Assembly (NCBI RefSeq): GCF_000017505.1
Contig: NC_009675.1
Span: 1,054,001-1,118,000, forward strand
Source of the DNA: Anaeromyxobacter sp. Fw109-5
GTDB taxonomy: Bacteria > Myxococcota > Myxococcia > Myxococcales > Anaeromyxobacteraceae
Length of the DNA stretch: 64,000 nt
Direction of reading: 5' to 3'
The notes below the pieces were generated by a model. It ran no database searches and was not told where the DNA came from. It worked only from the letters and a program-made list of their open reading frames with translations. This document shows, one piece after another, positions 53,196 to 61,540 of this stretch; positions within the stretch are counted from its first letter, which is position 1, and every line of letters begins with the position of its first letter. Position numbers and translations under genes: made by a program.

Positions 53196-53519
53196 ATGCC
53201 GTTCGGCGACATGCTCCGGAACCCCATGCTGAAGCGCGCCCTGGAGGCGAGCGAGGAAAGGATGGGGCGTACCGTCGGGAAGCTCCTCGCGAGCGAGCGC
53301 GTGACCGCCGGGCTACAGACCCTGTTCTCCTCGGTGATGCAGGCGAAGGACACCTTCGACAAGGGGGTCCGCCAGGCGCTGCACGCGGCCAACCTTCCCT
53401 CCAAGGACGAGGTCGCCTCGCTCAAGCAGAAGCTGGCCGACCTCGAGTCCGTGATCGACGGCCTCGCCGCGAAGGTGGACCGCGGCGGGAAGGCCGGCGA
53501 CGACGATCGCCGCGGGTAG
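53196..53519 (+). CDS. Phasin-like small helical protein
   Basis: A 107-residue protein of long helices: an N-terminal part (MLRNPMLKRALEASEERMG), a middle part (LQTLFSSVMQAKDTFDKGV) and a C-terminal block NLPSKDEVASLKQKLADLES plus an acidic tail. The C-terminal block resembles PhaM/PhaF-type phasins, whose NLPxKxDV-L coiled coil mediates oligomerisation. It precedes a ParA gene by one base and lies near phaR, so it may link PHA granules or another cargo to the ParA. Family assignment is by similarity of pattern only. Confidence 0.65.
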   Translation: MPFGDMLRNPMLKRALEASEERMGRTVGKLLASERVTAGLQTLFSSVMQAKDTFDKGVRQALHAANLPSKDEVASLKQKLADLESVIDGLAAKVDRGGKAGDDDRRG

Positions 53520-53520
53520 C

Positions 53521-54282
53521 ATGCGGCGGATCGCCTTCGTCAACGAGAAGGGCGGCACCTGCAAGACCACGCTGTGCGTGAACGTGGCGGCGCACCTCGC
53601 CGGGCGCGGCCTGCGCGTCCTCGTCGCCGATCTCGACACCCAGGGCCACGCCGGCAAGTCGCTCGGGGTGGACGTGCGCGGGATCTCGCCCACCATCCAC
53701 GACCTGCTCGCAGGCGATCTCCCGCTCGAGGCGGTCGTCGTGCGCACGCCCGTCCCCGGCCTCGACCTGCTGCCCGCCAACAAGGAGCTGGCGGGCTTCC
53801 CGGTGGCGGTCGCGGCGGCGGCCGATCGGGCCGAGCGGCTCGCCCGCCGCCTCGACGGGATCCCCGCCGGCGCGTACGACGCCGTGCTCATCGACGCGCC
53901 GCCGTCGGTCTCGCTCGTCACCGAGAACGTGCTCGTCGCGGCGTACGAGCTCGTGGTCCCGGTCGCGCTCACCTACCTCGCCCTCGACGGCTGCGCCGAG
54001 ATCGTCCAGAGCCTCGAGGCGATGCGCGCCGCGCGCGGCCGCGCGCCGGCGCTCCGCCTGGTGGTGCCGACGCTCTACCGGAAGACGCAGCTCGCGGACG
54101 AGATCCTCGCGCGGCTGCGCGCGCGCTTCCCGGCGGAGCTGTCGCGCACGGTGCTCGGGTGGTCGGTCAAGATCGACGAGGCGCAGAGCCACGGGCGCAC
54201 GATCTTCGAGTACGCCCCGCGCTCGTCGGGCGCGCGGGCGATCGCGGCGATCGCGGACGAGCTGCTGGCGCGCGCGCCCTGA
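53521..54282 (+). CDS. Orphan ParA-family ATPase
   Basis: A 253-residue MinD/ParA-type ATPase with deviant Walker A EKGGTCKTT (signature Lys), A' motif DLDTQGHAGKSLG and Walker B VLIDAPP. It has no N-terminal HTH, like cargo-positioning ParAs rather than plasmid type Ia. No parB follows. It begins one base after the stop of the phasin-like gene, suggesting that protein is its adaptor. PhaR is convergent 6 bp downstream. Function in positioning PHA granules or another cargo is inferred from context. Confidence 0.88.
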   Translation: MRRIAFVNEKGGTCKTTLCVNVAAHLAGRGLRVLVADLDTQGHAGKSLGVDVRGISPTIHDLLAGDLPLEAVVVRTPVPGLDLLPANKELAGFPVAVAAAADRAERLARRLDGIPAGAYDAVLIDAPPSVSLVTENVLVAAYELVVPVALTYLALDGCAEIVQSLEAMRAARGRAPALRLVVPTLYRKTQLADEILARLRARFPAELSRTVLGWSVKIDEAQSHGRTIFEYAPRSSGARAIAAIADELLARAP

Positions 54283-54288
54283 CCCGCG

Positions 54289-54888
54289 CTACGGCTTCGG
54301 GGCGAGCTCGTCCAGGCGCTTCTCGAGCGCCTCGATGCGCCGCGTGATGTCCTCGAGCTGCTTCCGCGCGTCGGACGCCGTGGACATCCCCTCCACCGCG
54401 GCGCGCACGCGGTCGTCGACGCGCTTCTGGAAGGTCGCCATCGTCTCCTGCGAGGTCTGGACCATCTCGCGGGCGCGCTCGCTGGTCTGCTGCCCCATCA
54501 CGCGCAGGTTCTGGACGCGCTGCTCGGCGGCGGCGCGCACCGCCTCGACGCGACCGCGCAGCTCGGCCTGAGTCCCCTCGACGAGCCGCTGCGCGACCTC
54601 GCCGCCGTGGCGGATGAGATCGCGCAGCGTGTCGAGGCTCATCTTCGAGGTCTTCTTCTCCTCCTCGAAGATGATCTGCGCGAGCGTGACGGACGTGAGA
54701 TCGTCCTTCGTCCGGTTGTCGATGATCTTCACCTCGGCGCCGGCCTTGATCATCTGGCCGATCTCGTCGAGCGTGACGTACCGCGACTCCACCGTGTCGT
54801 AGAGCTTGCGGTTGGTGTAGCGCTTGATGACCTTGGGCTCGCGCCCACCCGCGGAGGGCTCGCTTCCTGCGGTGCGTTCTTCATTCAT
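54289..54888 (-). CDS. phaR: PHA synthesis regulator PhaR
   Basis: A 199-residue regulator. The N-terminal PHB/PHA accumulation DNA-binding domain is clear (VIKRYTNRKLYDTVESRYVT, then EIGQMIKAGAEVKIIDNRTK and DLTSVTLAQIIFEEEKK). The C-terminal half is a long coiled coil (about 90-199). PhaR represses phasin genes and binds PHA granules, being released when polymer is scarce. The nearby phasin-like and ParA genes fit a granule function, though phaC is not in the window. Confidence 0.93.
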   Translation of the reverse strand: MNEERTAGSEPSAGGREPKVIKRYTNRKLYDTVESRYVTLDEIGQMIKAGAEVKIIDNRTKDDLTSVTLAQIIFEEEKKTSKMSLDTLRDLIRHGGEVAQRLVEGTQAELRGRVEAVRAAAEQRVQNLRVMGQQTSERAREMVQTSQETMATFQKRVDDRVRAAVEGMSTASDARKQLEDITRRIEALEKRLDELAPKP

Positions 54889-54999
54889 CGGTTGCCGTCC
54901 GAGGTGAGTAAGTGCGCGATTCCAAAGGATTGTTCTGGTCTGGACGCTTTGTGTCAAGCGCCGTCGCGGTGTAATCTGCGGATCCCCCACGGGGTCCGC

Positions 55000-56766
55000 A
55001 TGATCGTCGCCTGCACGAGCTGTCGAGCGAAGTTCCGGATCGCGGACGAGAAGATCGGCCCGCGTGGCGCCAAGGCCCGTTGCTCCAGGTGCCAGACCGT
55101 CTTCGTGGTCCATCCGGAGCTGGGCGCCGTGCCACCGCCGAGCCCCGGGCCTGCGGCTCCGCCCGCGCGCGACTCCCGGCCCGGGTCGCCGCAGCCGCGG
55201 CGCCCCGAGCCCCGGCTGGACCTCGATCTCGAGGCGCCCTCGCGCGCGAGCGCCCCACCGGCGCCTTCGGACGACCCGTTCGCCTTCGCACGGGGGCAGC
55301 GCGCGTCCGGAGGCGACCCGTTCGATGCGCGCTCCGCTCCCGTGCACGACCCGTTCGCGGCCGCCGGCGCCCCTGGCGCCGGCCCCGATCCCTTCGGCTG
55401 GACGATCCCGCGGGCTCCGGCGCGGGCCGACGTGGACCCGGGGGCCGCGAGCGATCCGTTCCAGCCAGGCGCCGATCCGTTCTCGCCCGACCGGCCGAGC
55501 GCGGAGGCGGCTTCGGCCGCGGACGGCGACGCCGAGCTCGACCCGCTCGGCGCGCGGGATCCGTTCGCCGCGCAGGATCCCTTTGCGGCGCAGGATCCCT
55601 TCGCGGCGCCGGCGACCGGCCCACAGCCGGACGGCGCGGGCGAGCCCTGGGACACGCGGCCCGCCGAGCTCCTGGCGCAGTCGGCCGCCGCCTTCGAGGA
55701 GTCGCCGCCTCCGGCTGGGCACCGGCTCGCCCTCACGGACCTCGGCGATCTCCTCGGCGCCGGCCCGGGACCGTCGGTGCCCGAGAGCGCGCCGCTCGCC
55801 GGTTCGGCAGCGCCGCGCGCGGTAGCCGATCTGACGCTCGAGGATCGAGCCACGCCCCCCGCGTTCCGCTCGCCCGGCGCCGCCCTCGACCTCTCGCTCG
55901 GCGCCTCCGGAGCGCAGGAGCCGCCGTTCGCGGGCCCGGCGTTCGATCTCGGCCGGTCGGCGCCCTGGCCGGAGCTCTCGCACGCCCAGGGGCCAGAGCC
56001 GTCGGCGGCCCTCGCGCTGGCCACCGAGCCGACCCCGGCGCTTCCCGCGCGAGCTTCGCCACGTCCGCCGCCGCTGCCGCCGGCCGCGCCCTCCCGTCGG
56101 CCCGCGCCGGCGCTCGACGCGCTGGCGCTCGACCCGGTCGCGTCGCCTCAGCCGGCGCCCGCGCCGGCGCAGCCCGCCGTCCCGGACCCGGCGCGAGCGA
56201 GCCCCGTGCGCGCTCGCCCGGGCGCGCGATTGCCCGCCCTCGCCGTGAACGCGGTCGCGCTCGCGGCGCTCCTCGCCATCGCGCTCGCGATCCTCGTCGT
56301 CTGGCGAGGCGGCCGGTTGGACGCGGCGGCCTTCCACCCGGCCGCGATCGTCGCGGCCCTGCGCCACGGACCGGCGACGGGGCCGTTCGTCGCCGAGCGC
56401 GTCCGGAGCGGCCTGTACGAGCGCGAGCGCGGCGCGCCGCTGCTGTTCGTCCGCGGCGAGATCGTCTCTCGCGCGTCCGCGCCGGTGCGCGCCGTCCGCG
56501 TCGCCGTGGAGGTCGTCCGCGAGGGGACGGTGGTCGCGCGGGGCGAGACGCTCGCCGGCGCGGTCCCTGCGCCCGAGGAGCTCTGGCGCGCGGGCTCCGC
56601 GGACGCGCTCGCCCGGGCGGCGCGGCGGGCCGCCGCGCGGGTGCCGGAGCGGTTCGGGCCCGGCGAGACGCTGCCCTTCCTCGTCGCCCTCGACGAGTAC
56701 CCCGCGGAGCTCGCGGGCGCCGCGCTGCGCGTCTCCGCCGCCGAGGAGCAGGGGCGCTCCCGATGA
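55000..56766 (+). CDS. Zinc-ribbon protein with DPF-repeat linker, membrane helix and DUF3426 domain
   Basis: A 588-residue protein. The N-terminal MJ0042-type zinc ribbon (1-38) has CTSC and CSRC pairs. A long disordered Pro/Ala/Asp linker (about 40-390) holds nine DPF motifs, three of them in a tandem DPFAAQ repeat near 187-204. One membrane helix lies at about 413-436 (ALAVNAVALAALLAIALAI). The periplasmic C-terminus (about 465-588: GAPLLFVRGEIVSRASAPVR, VAVEVVREGTVVARGETL) is DUF3426. Myxobacterial gliding proteins such as GltJ/AgmX also start with such a ribbon, so a polarity or motility role is possible but unproven. ATGA overlap with the next gene. Confidence 0.82.
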   Translation: MIVACTSCRAKFRIADEKIGPRGAKARCSRCQTVFVVHPELGAVPPPSPGPAAPPARDSRPGSPQPRRPEPRLDLDLEAPSRASAPPAPSDDPFAFARGQRASGGDPFDARSAPVHDPFAAAGAPGAGPDPFGWTIPRAPARADVDPGAASDPFQPGADPFSPDRPSAEAASAADGDAELDPLGARDPFAAQDPFAAQDPFAAPATGPQPDGAGEPWDTRPAELLAQSAAAFEESPPPAGHRLALTDLGDLLGAGPGPSVPESAPLAGSAAPRAVADLTLEDRATPPAFRSPGAALDLSLGASGAQEPPFAGPAFDLGRSAPWPELSHAQGPEPSAALALATEPTPALPARASPRPPPLPPAAPSRRPAPALDALALDPVASPQPAPAPAQPAVPDPARASPVRARPGARLPALAVNAVALAALLAIALAILVVWRGGRLDAAAFHPAAIVAALRHGPATGPFVAERVRSGLYERERGAPLLFVRGEIVSRASAPVRAVRVAVEVVREGTVVARGETLAGAVPAPEELWRAGSADALARAARRAAARVPERFGPGETLPFLVALDEYPAELAGAALRVSAAEEQGRSR

Positions 56767-57533
56767 CGGACGGGCAGGACGTCGACGCGGGACGCCGGCT
56801 CGCGCAGCGGCTCCTCGTCCTCGAGGAGGGGCCGATCCGCGCCCGCGCGGCGGCGCGCGCCCTCGCGGCCGAGGACCCCGCGGCCGCCGCCGGGCTCCTC
56901 TCCGCCCTCGCCCGCGCCGCAGATCCCGGCGCGCGCGTGGCGATGGCGGCCGTGGGGCAGGCCCTCGCGGATCCGGATGCGGAGCTCCCCTACGCGTGGC
57001 GCGCCGACCTCTACGTGGCGGCCGCGGAGCGCGGCCTCGACGAGGTCACGAGCCTGCTCGCCTCGCCGCCGCCGTCGCGCGCTTTTCCTCAGGCGCGCGA
57101 TCGGGCGGACGCGCGACTCGCGAGCCTCTCCCTCGGCCACAAGAAGGCCTTCGCGCGCGGCCGCGGCGACCCCGATCTGCTGGCACGCCTCGCGGCCGAG
57201 GGCGAACCCACCGTGGTCGCGGAGCTGCTGCGCAACCCGCGGCTCACCGAGCCCTTCGTGGTCCGGATCGCGGCGCGCCGCCCCTGCCGGCCGGAGACCC
57301 TCCGCTGCCTGTTCGCGTCGCGCTGGCGTACCCGGCCCGCCGTGGCGCGCGCCATCGCCCGCAACCCCTACGCCTCCCCGGACGTCGCGCTGAAGCTCGT
57401 GCCCTTCCTCCCGGCGCCGGACCTCCACGCGGTGGCGGGGGACTTCTCCATCCACCCGCTCGTCCGCGCGCTCGCGGAGAAGCTGTCGCGCGCGCGGACC
57501 GGAGGGGAGGCGCCGGGGTCGGGGCCGGGGTAG
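56763..57533 (+). CDS. HEAT-like/leucine-rich-variant repeat protein
   Basis: A 256-residue all-helical soluble protein with short helix pairs (ARALAAEDPAAAAGLLSALARA, PTVVAELLRNPRLTEPFVVRIA, RPAVARAIARNPYASPDVALKLVP) like the DUF2336/leucine-rich-repeat-variant or HEAT families. No catalytic motif. It overlaps the zinc-ribbon protein gene by 4 nt, so the two are probably made together and may interact. Confidence 0.7.
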   Translation: MTDGQDVDAGRRLAQRLLVLEEGPIRARAAARALAAEDPAAAAGLLSALARAADPGARVAMAAVGQALADPDAELPYAWRADLYVAAAERGLDEVTSLLASPPPSRAFPQARDRADARLASLSLGHKKAFARGRGDPDLLARLAAEGEPTVVAELLRNPRLTEPFVVRIAARRPCRPETLRCLFASRWRTRPAVARAIARNPYASPDVALKLVPFLPAPDLHAVAGDFSIHPLVRALAEKLSRARTGGEAPGSGPG

Positions 57534-57557
57534 CGAGCGTCGCGCTCGCGACTCTCC

Positions 57558-57731
57558 TCAGCGATCGCGCCGCGCCTCGCCCTCGCCGGCGTCTCCTCCG
57601 GAGCGCTCCCCGGACGCGCCCGCGCGGGCGTTCCGCACGGCCCTCCCCAGCGCGTCGCCGAGGGCCGGGACGCGCGTCGCGCCGAACACGAGGAGAGTCA
57701 CGAAGAGTACGACGAGGAGCTCGGTCATCAT
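57558..57731 (-). CDS. tatA: TatA/TatE-type twin-arginine translocase subunit
   Basis: A 57-residue protein with an N-terminal membrane helix (TELLVVLFVTLLVFGATRVP), the FG-X-P-LG hinge (FGATRVPALGDALG) and an amphipathic helix (RAVRNARAG), then a charged tail. These are the marks of TatA/E. It is short because the tail is reduced. tatB and tatC are not adjacent. Two tandem ATGs (57731, 57728) can start it, and no ribosome binding site is clear. Confidence 0.8.
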   Translation of the reverse strand: MMTELLVVLFVTLLVFGATRVPALGDALGRAVRNARAGASGERSGGDAGEGEARRDR

Positions 57732-57835
57732 CGGCCGTCCGGAGGGGCGCCGCCGCGAGACGGGCGGGGGCGTCGCCACGCGCGGGGTAGGATAGCCGCG
57801 CGCCCGCCGGTGCGCCAGGCGCGAGGGGAGACCGC

Positions 57836-58615
57836 ATGCCGCAGACCGGGAGCGCGTCGCCGAGGGCCGAGGGGAGGGCGCTCGTGCTCGGCCACCGCGG
57901 CGCCAGCGCGGACGCGCCGGAGAACACGCTCGCCGCGTTCCGCCTGGCGCTCGCGCAGGGCGCCGACGGCGTCGAGCTGGACGTGTGGCGCTGTGCGACG
58001 GGCGAGGTGGTGGTGTTCCACGACGAGGACACCGCGCGCCTCACCGGCGTTCCGCTCGCCGTCCCGGACGCCCCGCTCCCGGCGCTGCGCGCGCTCGACG
58101 TGGGCGCATGGCGCGGGGCGCGGTTCGCGGGCGAGCGGATCCCGCGCCTGGAGGAGGTCCTCGAGGCGCTCCCGGGCGCGATCGTGAACGTGGAGCTCAA
58201 GGCGCGCCGGCGCCGGCCGGATCTGGCGCTCGCGGCGGCGGTGGCGCGGGTGCTGCGCGGGGGGAGCACGGCCGGGCGGGTCGTCGTCTCGTCCTTCGAC
58301 CACCGGCTGGTGGTCGCCTTCCGCCTGGCGGCCCCGGAGATCCCGGTCGGCCTGCTGGTGGAGGCCGAGCACCCGCGCCCGCTCCTGACGGCGCTCGCCA
58401 CCCGCCTGCTCCGCCCCGCCGCCATCCACCCGGACCGCCGCCTCGTGACGCCCGCGCGGGCGCGCCGCTGGATCGCCCGCGGCCTCGCGGTGAACGTCTG
58501 GACGGTGGACGATCCCGAGGAGGCGCGCCGGCTCGCGGCGCTCGGCGCGAGCGCGATCATCACGAACGTGCCCGGGAGGATCCGGGCGGCGCTCGGGCCG
58601 ACTCCGGCCTCCTAG
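57836..58615 (+). CDS. Glycerophosphodiester phosphodiesterase
   Basis: A 259-residue cytosolic GDPD-type TIM barrel enzyme that releases glycerol-3-phosphate from glycerophosphodiesters. Catalytic GHRGASADAPENTLAAF (His-Arg and Glu/Asn), ELDVWRCATGEVVVFHDED (metal Glu-Asp and His) and VNVELKAR are present, as is VNVWTVDDPEEARRL near the end. There is no signal peptide, unlike periplasmic GlpQ. Its TAG stop overlaps that of the convergent outer-membrane gene within CTAG. Confidence 0.92.
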   Translation: MPQTGSASPRAEGRALVLGHRGASADAPENTLAAFRLALAQGADGVELDVWRCATGEVVVFHDEDTARLTGVPLAVPDAPLPALRALDVGAWRGARFAGERIPRLEEVLEALPGAIVNVELKARRRRPDLALAAAVARVLRGGSTAGRVVVSSFDHRLVVAFRLAAPEIPVGLLVEAEHPRPLLTALATRLLRPAAIHPDRRLVTPARARRWIARGLAVNVWTVDDPEEARRLAALGASAIITNVPGRIRAALGPTPAS

Positions 58616-59631
58616 AACTCCCAGCCCGCCTTGAGGGCCCCGCCCCAGGAGGACGCGAGGCGGAAGTCCGGATACTCGCCGGGCGCGGGGTTCGCCCCGC
58701 CGTCCCGCGTCGCGCCGCCGAAGTACGTCACCTCGCCCGCGAGGGAGACCACGTGCGCGGTGAACCGGAGGCCGCCGGTCGTCCGGTAGTAGCCGGCCCG
58801 CAGCCTGGGGAACGAGGCCTGCGTCGCCCGCAGATCGGTGGGGCTGGTGGACGTCGTGTCGCCCGGGCGCCGCGGGCCGAAGTCGATGACCTCGGACGAC
58901 GCGCTCACGTAGGTGAACCGCGCCGCGAGGTAGGGCGTGAAGCTCGTCACGCCGTTCACGCCGAAGCGCTTCGACACGATGAGGTCCAGGTCCGTGGCGC
59001 CCAGGTTCCAGTCCCGCTGCCCGAAGAGCTGCGTGTGGGCGGCGCGCACGGCGAGATCGGGCAGCACGCGGAAGCCCTCGTTGAGGGCCCACTTCCCCTC
59101 GATCTGGCCCGCGAAGTACGAGGACTGCGACAGGTACATCATGCGGCCGCCGACCTCGAAGCTGAAGGGCAGCGCCTTGCGCACGTGCACGGAGGGGAGG
59201 AAGAGCTCGTGCGGCGTCATGGTCCGGGTCTGCCAGGGCCCCCGCGGCTCGAACGTCGGCGGCGAGCCCTCCGCGCCGAACGCGGTCGCGCCGACGGTCT
59301 GGGGGTGCACCGCGACGTAGGCGGCCTCCAGGTCCACGTCGAAGCCGGAGTGACCCGTGGTGGAGGCCGGGGCGAGGATCGCGGAGGAGAGCGCCAGCGC
59401 GGTCTCCGAGGACAGGATCGCGAAGCGGGTCTTCGCCTCGCTCGCGAGCAGCGCGGCCGTCGCGTCCGGCAGCGTGAACGGCGTCTGCTGCGCCTCGGCG
59501 AGCCGCTTCCAGACGTCCGCGCTCGGGGCGCCGAGGCGGCCGAGATCGAGATCGAGCGGCTCCGCGGCGGCGGGGCCCGGGCCCAGCGACAGGACGGCGG
59601 CGACGGCGACGGGCGCCAGCAGGCGACGCAT
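58612..59631 (-). CDS. Outer-membrane beta-barrel protein
   Basis: A 339-residue protein with a signal peptide (to about 23) and alternating amphipathic beta strands ending in the aromatic WEF, typical of an outer-membrane barrel. Strands such as PFSFEVGGRMMYLSQSSYFAG and FTPYLAARFTYVSASSEV are visible. No ligand motif is recognisable. It could be a porin or a lipid-transport barrel. Confidence 0.75.
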   Translation of the reverse strand: MRRLLAPVAVAAVLSLGPGPAAAEPLDLDLGRLGAPSADVWKRLAEAQQTPFTLPDATAALLASEAKTRFAILSSETALALSSAILAPASTTGHSGFDVDLEAAYVAVHPQTVGATAFGAEGSPPTFEPRGPWQTRTMTPHELFLPSVHVRKALPFSFEVGGRMMYLSQSSYFAGQIEGKWALNEGFRVLPDLAVRAAHTQLFGQRDWNLGATDLDLIVSKRFGVNGVTSFTPYLAARFTYVSASSEVIDFGPRRPGDTTSTSPTDLRATQASFPRLRAGYYRTTGGLRFTAHVVSLAGEVTYFGGATRDGGANPAPGEYPDFRLASSWGGALKAGWEF

Positions 59632-59762
59632 GGAACCTCCGGAGCGCCCCGTCCCGATGGTCCGGCGAGGCGTGGCGGGAGGTTACAGCCGCGATCCGGA
59701 TGGGTCAATTCGGGGAGGATCGACCGTCGGTCGCTGGTCAGGACACGTCCGCGCCGGTCCTG

Positions 59763-60047
59763 CTACACGCCGGCGCCGGCGCTGTAGCCCTCGGGCGAGG
59801 TCGTCCGCCTCGCGCCGCCGAGGCCGCGCTGGGGCAGGGCGACCTCCTTCGCGAGCTTGTTGTAGAGGCCCGTGATCAGGATGGACGGGGCCCACTGGCC
59901 GACGAAGTTGCCGAGCTGCTTCTTGCCCATGAGCACGAGCGCCGCCGACGCCGCCATCGCCCCCACCGCCAACCCCATGAACGCGAGGGACGGCACCTTC
60001 GCGGTCTGGCGCTCCACCGTCTCGGTGGCACGATCTTCGTAGTTCAT
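59763..60047 (-). CDS. Small membrane-associated protein (94 aa)
   Basis: A 94-residue protein with one or two hydrophobic segments (SLAFMGLAVGAMAASAALVLMG at about 20-41, WAPSILITGLYNKL at about 52-65) and a basic, Gly-rich tail. GGAGGA lies 5 nt before the ATG. It resembles small proteins of unknown function found near envelope genes. Divergent from cydA by 158 bp. Confidence 0.65.
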   Translation of the reverse strand: MNYEDRATETVERQTAKVPSLAFMGLAVGAMAASAALVLMGKKQLGNFVGQWAPSILITGLYNKLAKEVALPQRGLGGARRTTSPEGYSAGAGV

Positions 60048-60205
60048 CGCGTTCCTCCGGTGCTCACGTTGCGGACGGCACCCCCCGTGTGCGCGCCCGT
60101 GCGGCCGCGATCCGGGCGAGGGGGCGTGCGGGGGCGGACCGCCACCTCCCGTGCTCCCCAAGGGGATGCGCCCCGGTCGCGGAGCGCGGAGCAGAATGAG
60201 GCCCC

Positions 60206-61540
60206 GTGAACGACCTCCTCGCCGCCCGCTGGCTCTTCGGGACCTCGCTCGCCTTCCACATCGTGTGCGCCGCGATCGGCGTCGCCATGCCGCTCTTCAT
60301 GGTGCTCGCGGAGTGGCGCTGGCGGCGGACCGGCTCGCCGGCGTACCACGAGCTCGCGAAGCGCTGGGCCAAGGGGACGGCGATCCTCTTCGCCGTGGGG
60401 GCGGTCTCCGGCACCGTGATCTCCTTCGAGCTGGGGCTCCTGTGGCCGCGCTTCATGGAGTTCGCCGGGCCGATGATCGGGATGCCCTTCTCGCTCGAGG
60501 GCTTCGCCTTCTTCGCGGAGGCGATCTTCCTCGGCATCTACCTCTACGGCTGGGGGCGGGTGGGGCCACGGCTGCACCTCGCGAGCGGCGTCGTGGTGGC
60601 GGTGAGCGGCGCGGCGTCCGCCTTCTTCGTCACCCTGGCGAACGCCTGGATGAACGTCCCGGCCGGCTTCGAGGTCGCCACCGGCGGCGCTGCCGCGGAG
60701 GTGCGGCCGCTCGTGGCCATGTTCCCGCCGGGCTGGGTGCACGAGGTCGTGCACGTGCTCGTCTCCTGCTACGTCGCGACCGGGTTCGCCGTCGCCGGGA
60801 TCCACGCCTTCTACCTGCTGCGGGAGCGCGACAACCCCTTCCACCAGGGCGCCCTCCGCATCGCCCTCGGGGTCGGCGCGGTCGCCGCGCTCGTGCAGCC
60901 GCTCTCCGGCGACCTCTCCGCGCGCCAGGTGGCCGCCACGCAGCCCGTGAAGCTCGCCGCGCTCGAGGGGCAGTTCCGGACCGAGCGAGGCGCGCCGCTC
61001 CGCATCGGCGGCCTGCCGGACGAGGGGGCGCGCGAGACCCGCTGGGCGCTGGAGATCCCGTACGGTCTCTCGATCCTCGCCTTCCACGATCCGGGGGCGG
61101 AGGTCCTCGGGCTCGAGGCGTTCCCGCGGGAGAACTGGCCGAACGTCCGCAACGTCCACCTCGCCTTCCAGCTGATGGTCGGCCTGGGCAGCGCCCTCGC
61201 GCTCGTGTCGCTCGCGTACCTGCTCTACCGGCTGCGCCGCCGCCCGATCCCGCGGCGCCTGCTCCAGGCGGTGCTCGTCACCTCGCCCTTCGGCTTCCTG
61301 GCGCTCGAGGCCGGCTGGCTCGTCACCGAGTGGGGCCGCCAGCCCTTCACCATCCGCGACGTGATGCGGACCGCCGACGCCGTGACGCCGGTCGGCAACA
61401 TCGCCGTGCCGTTCGTGCTGTTCACGATCCTGTACCTGTTCCTCGCGGCGGTGGTGATCGTCCTCCTGCGGCGGCAGATCGCGAGCGCCCCGCCTGCCTC
61501 GGAGCTGCGAGCGCGCGCCCGGGCGGAGGGCCTCGCGTGA
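60206..61540 (+). CDS. cydA: Cytochrome bd ubiquinol/menaquinol oxidase subunit I
   Basis: A 444-residue membrane subunit of the high-affinity bd oxidase that reduces oxygen to water. His18 (SLAFHIV) corresponds to the haem ligand of the first helix. FSLEGFAFFAEAIFLGIYLYGW and GWLVTEWGRQPF are signature segments, the latter at the quinol site. The Q-loop is short, as in GC-rich relatives. GTG start with GAGG 4 nt upstream. It is coupled to cydB by GTGA. Confidence 0.95.
   Translation: MNDLLAARWLFGTSLAFHIVCAAIGVAMPLFMVLAEWRWRRTGSPAYHELAKRWAKGTAILFAVGAVSGTVISFELGLLWPRFMEFAGPMIGMPFSLEGFAFFAEAIFLGIYLYGWGRVGPRLHLASGVVVAVSGAASAFFVTLANAWMNVPAGFEVATGGAAAEVRPLVAMFPPGWVHEVVHVLVSCYVATGFAVAGIHAFYLLRERDNPFHQGALRIALGVGAVAALVQPLSGDLSARQVAATQPVKLAALEGQFRTERGAPLRIGGLPDEGARETRWALEIPYGLSILAFHDPGAEVLGLEAFPRENWPNVRNVHLAFQLMVGLGSALALVSLAYLLYRLRRRPIPRRLLQAVLVTSPFGFLALEAGWLVTEWGRQPFTIRDVMRTADAVTPVGNIAVPFVLFTILYLFLAAVVIVLLRRQIASAPPASELRARARAEGLA

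Noticed and set aside
53521-54282. A plasmid or chromosome partition locus
   Set aside because: There is no ParB gene and no cluster of parS-like repeats nearby. The neighbours are PHA-related.
58612-58615. Shared CTAG where two convergent TAG stops overlap
   Set aside because: It is a neat overlap but is expected occasionally in compact genomes and carries no evident function.
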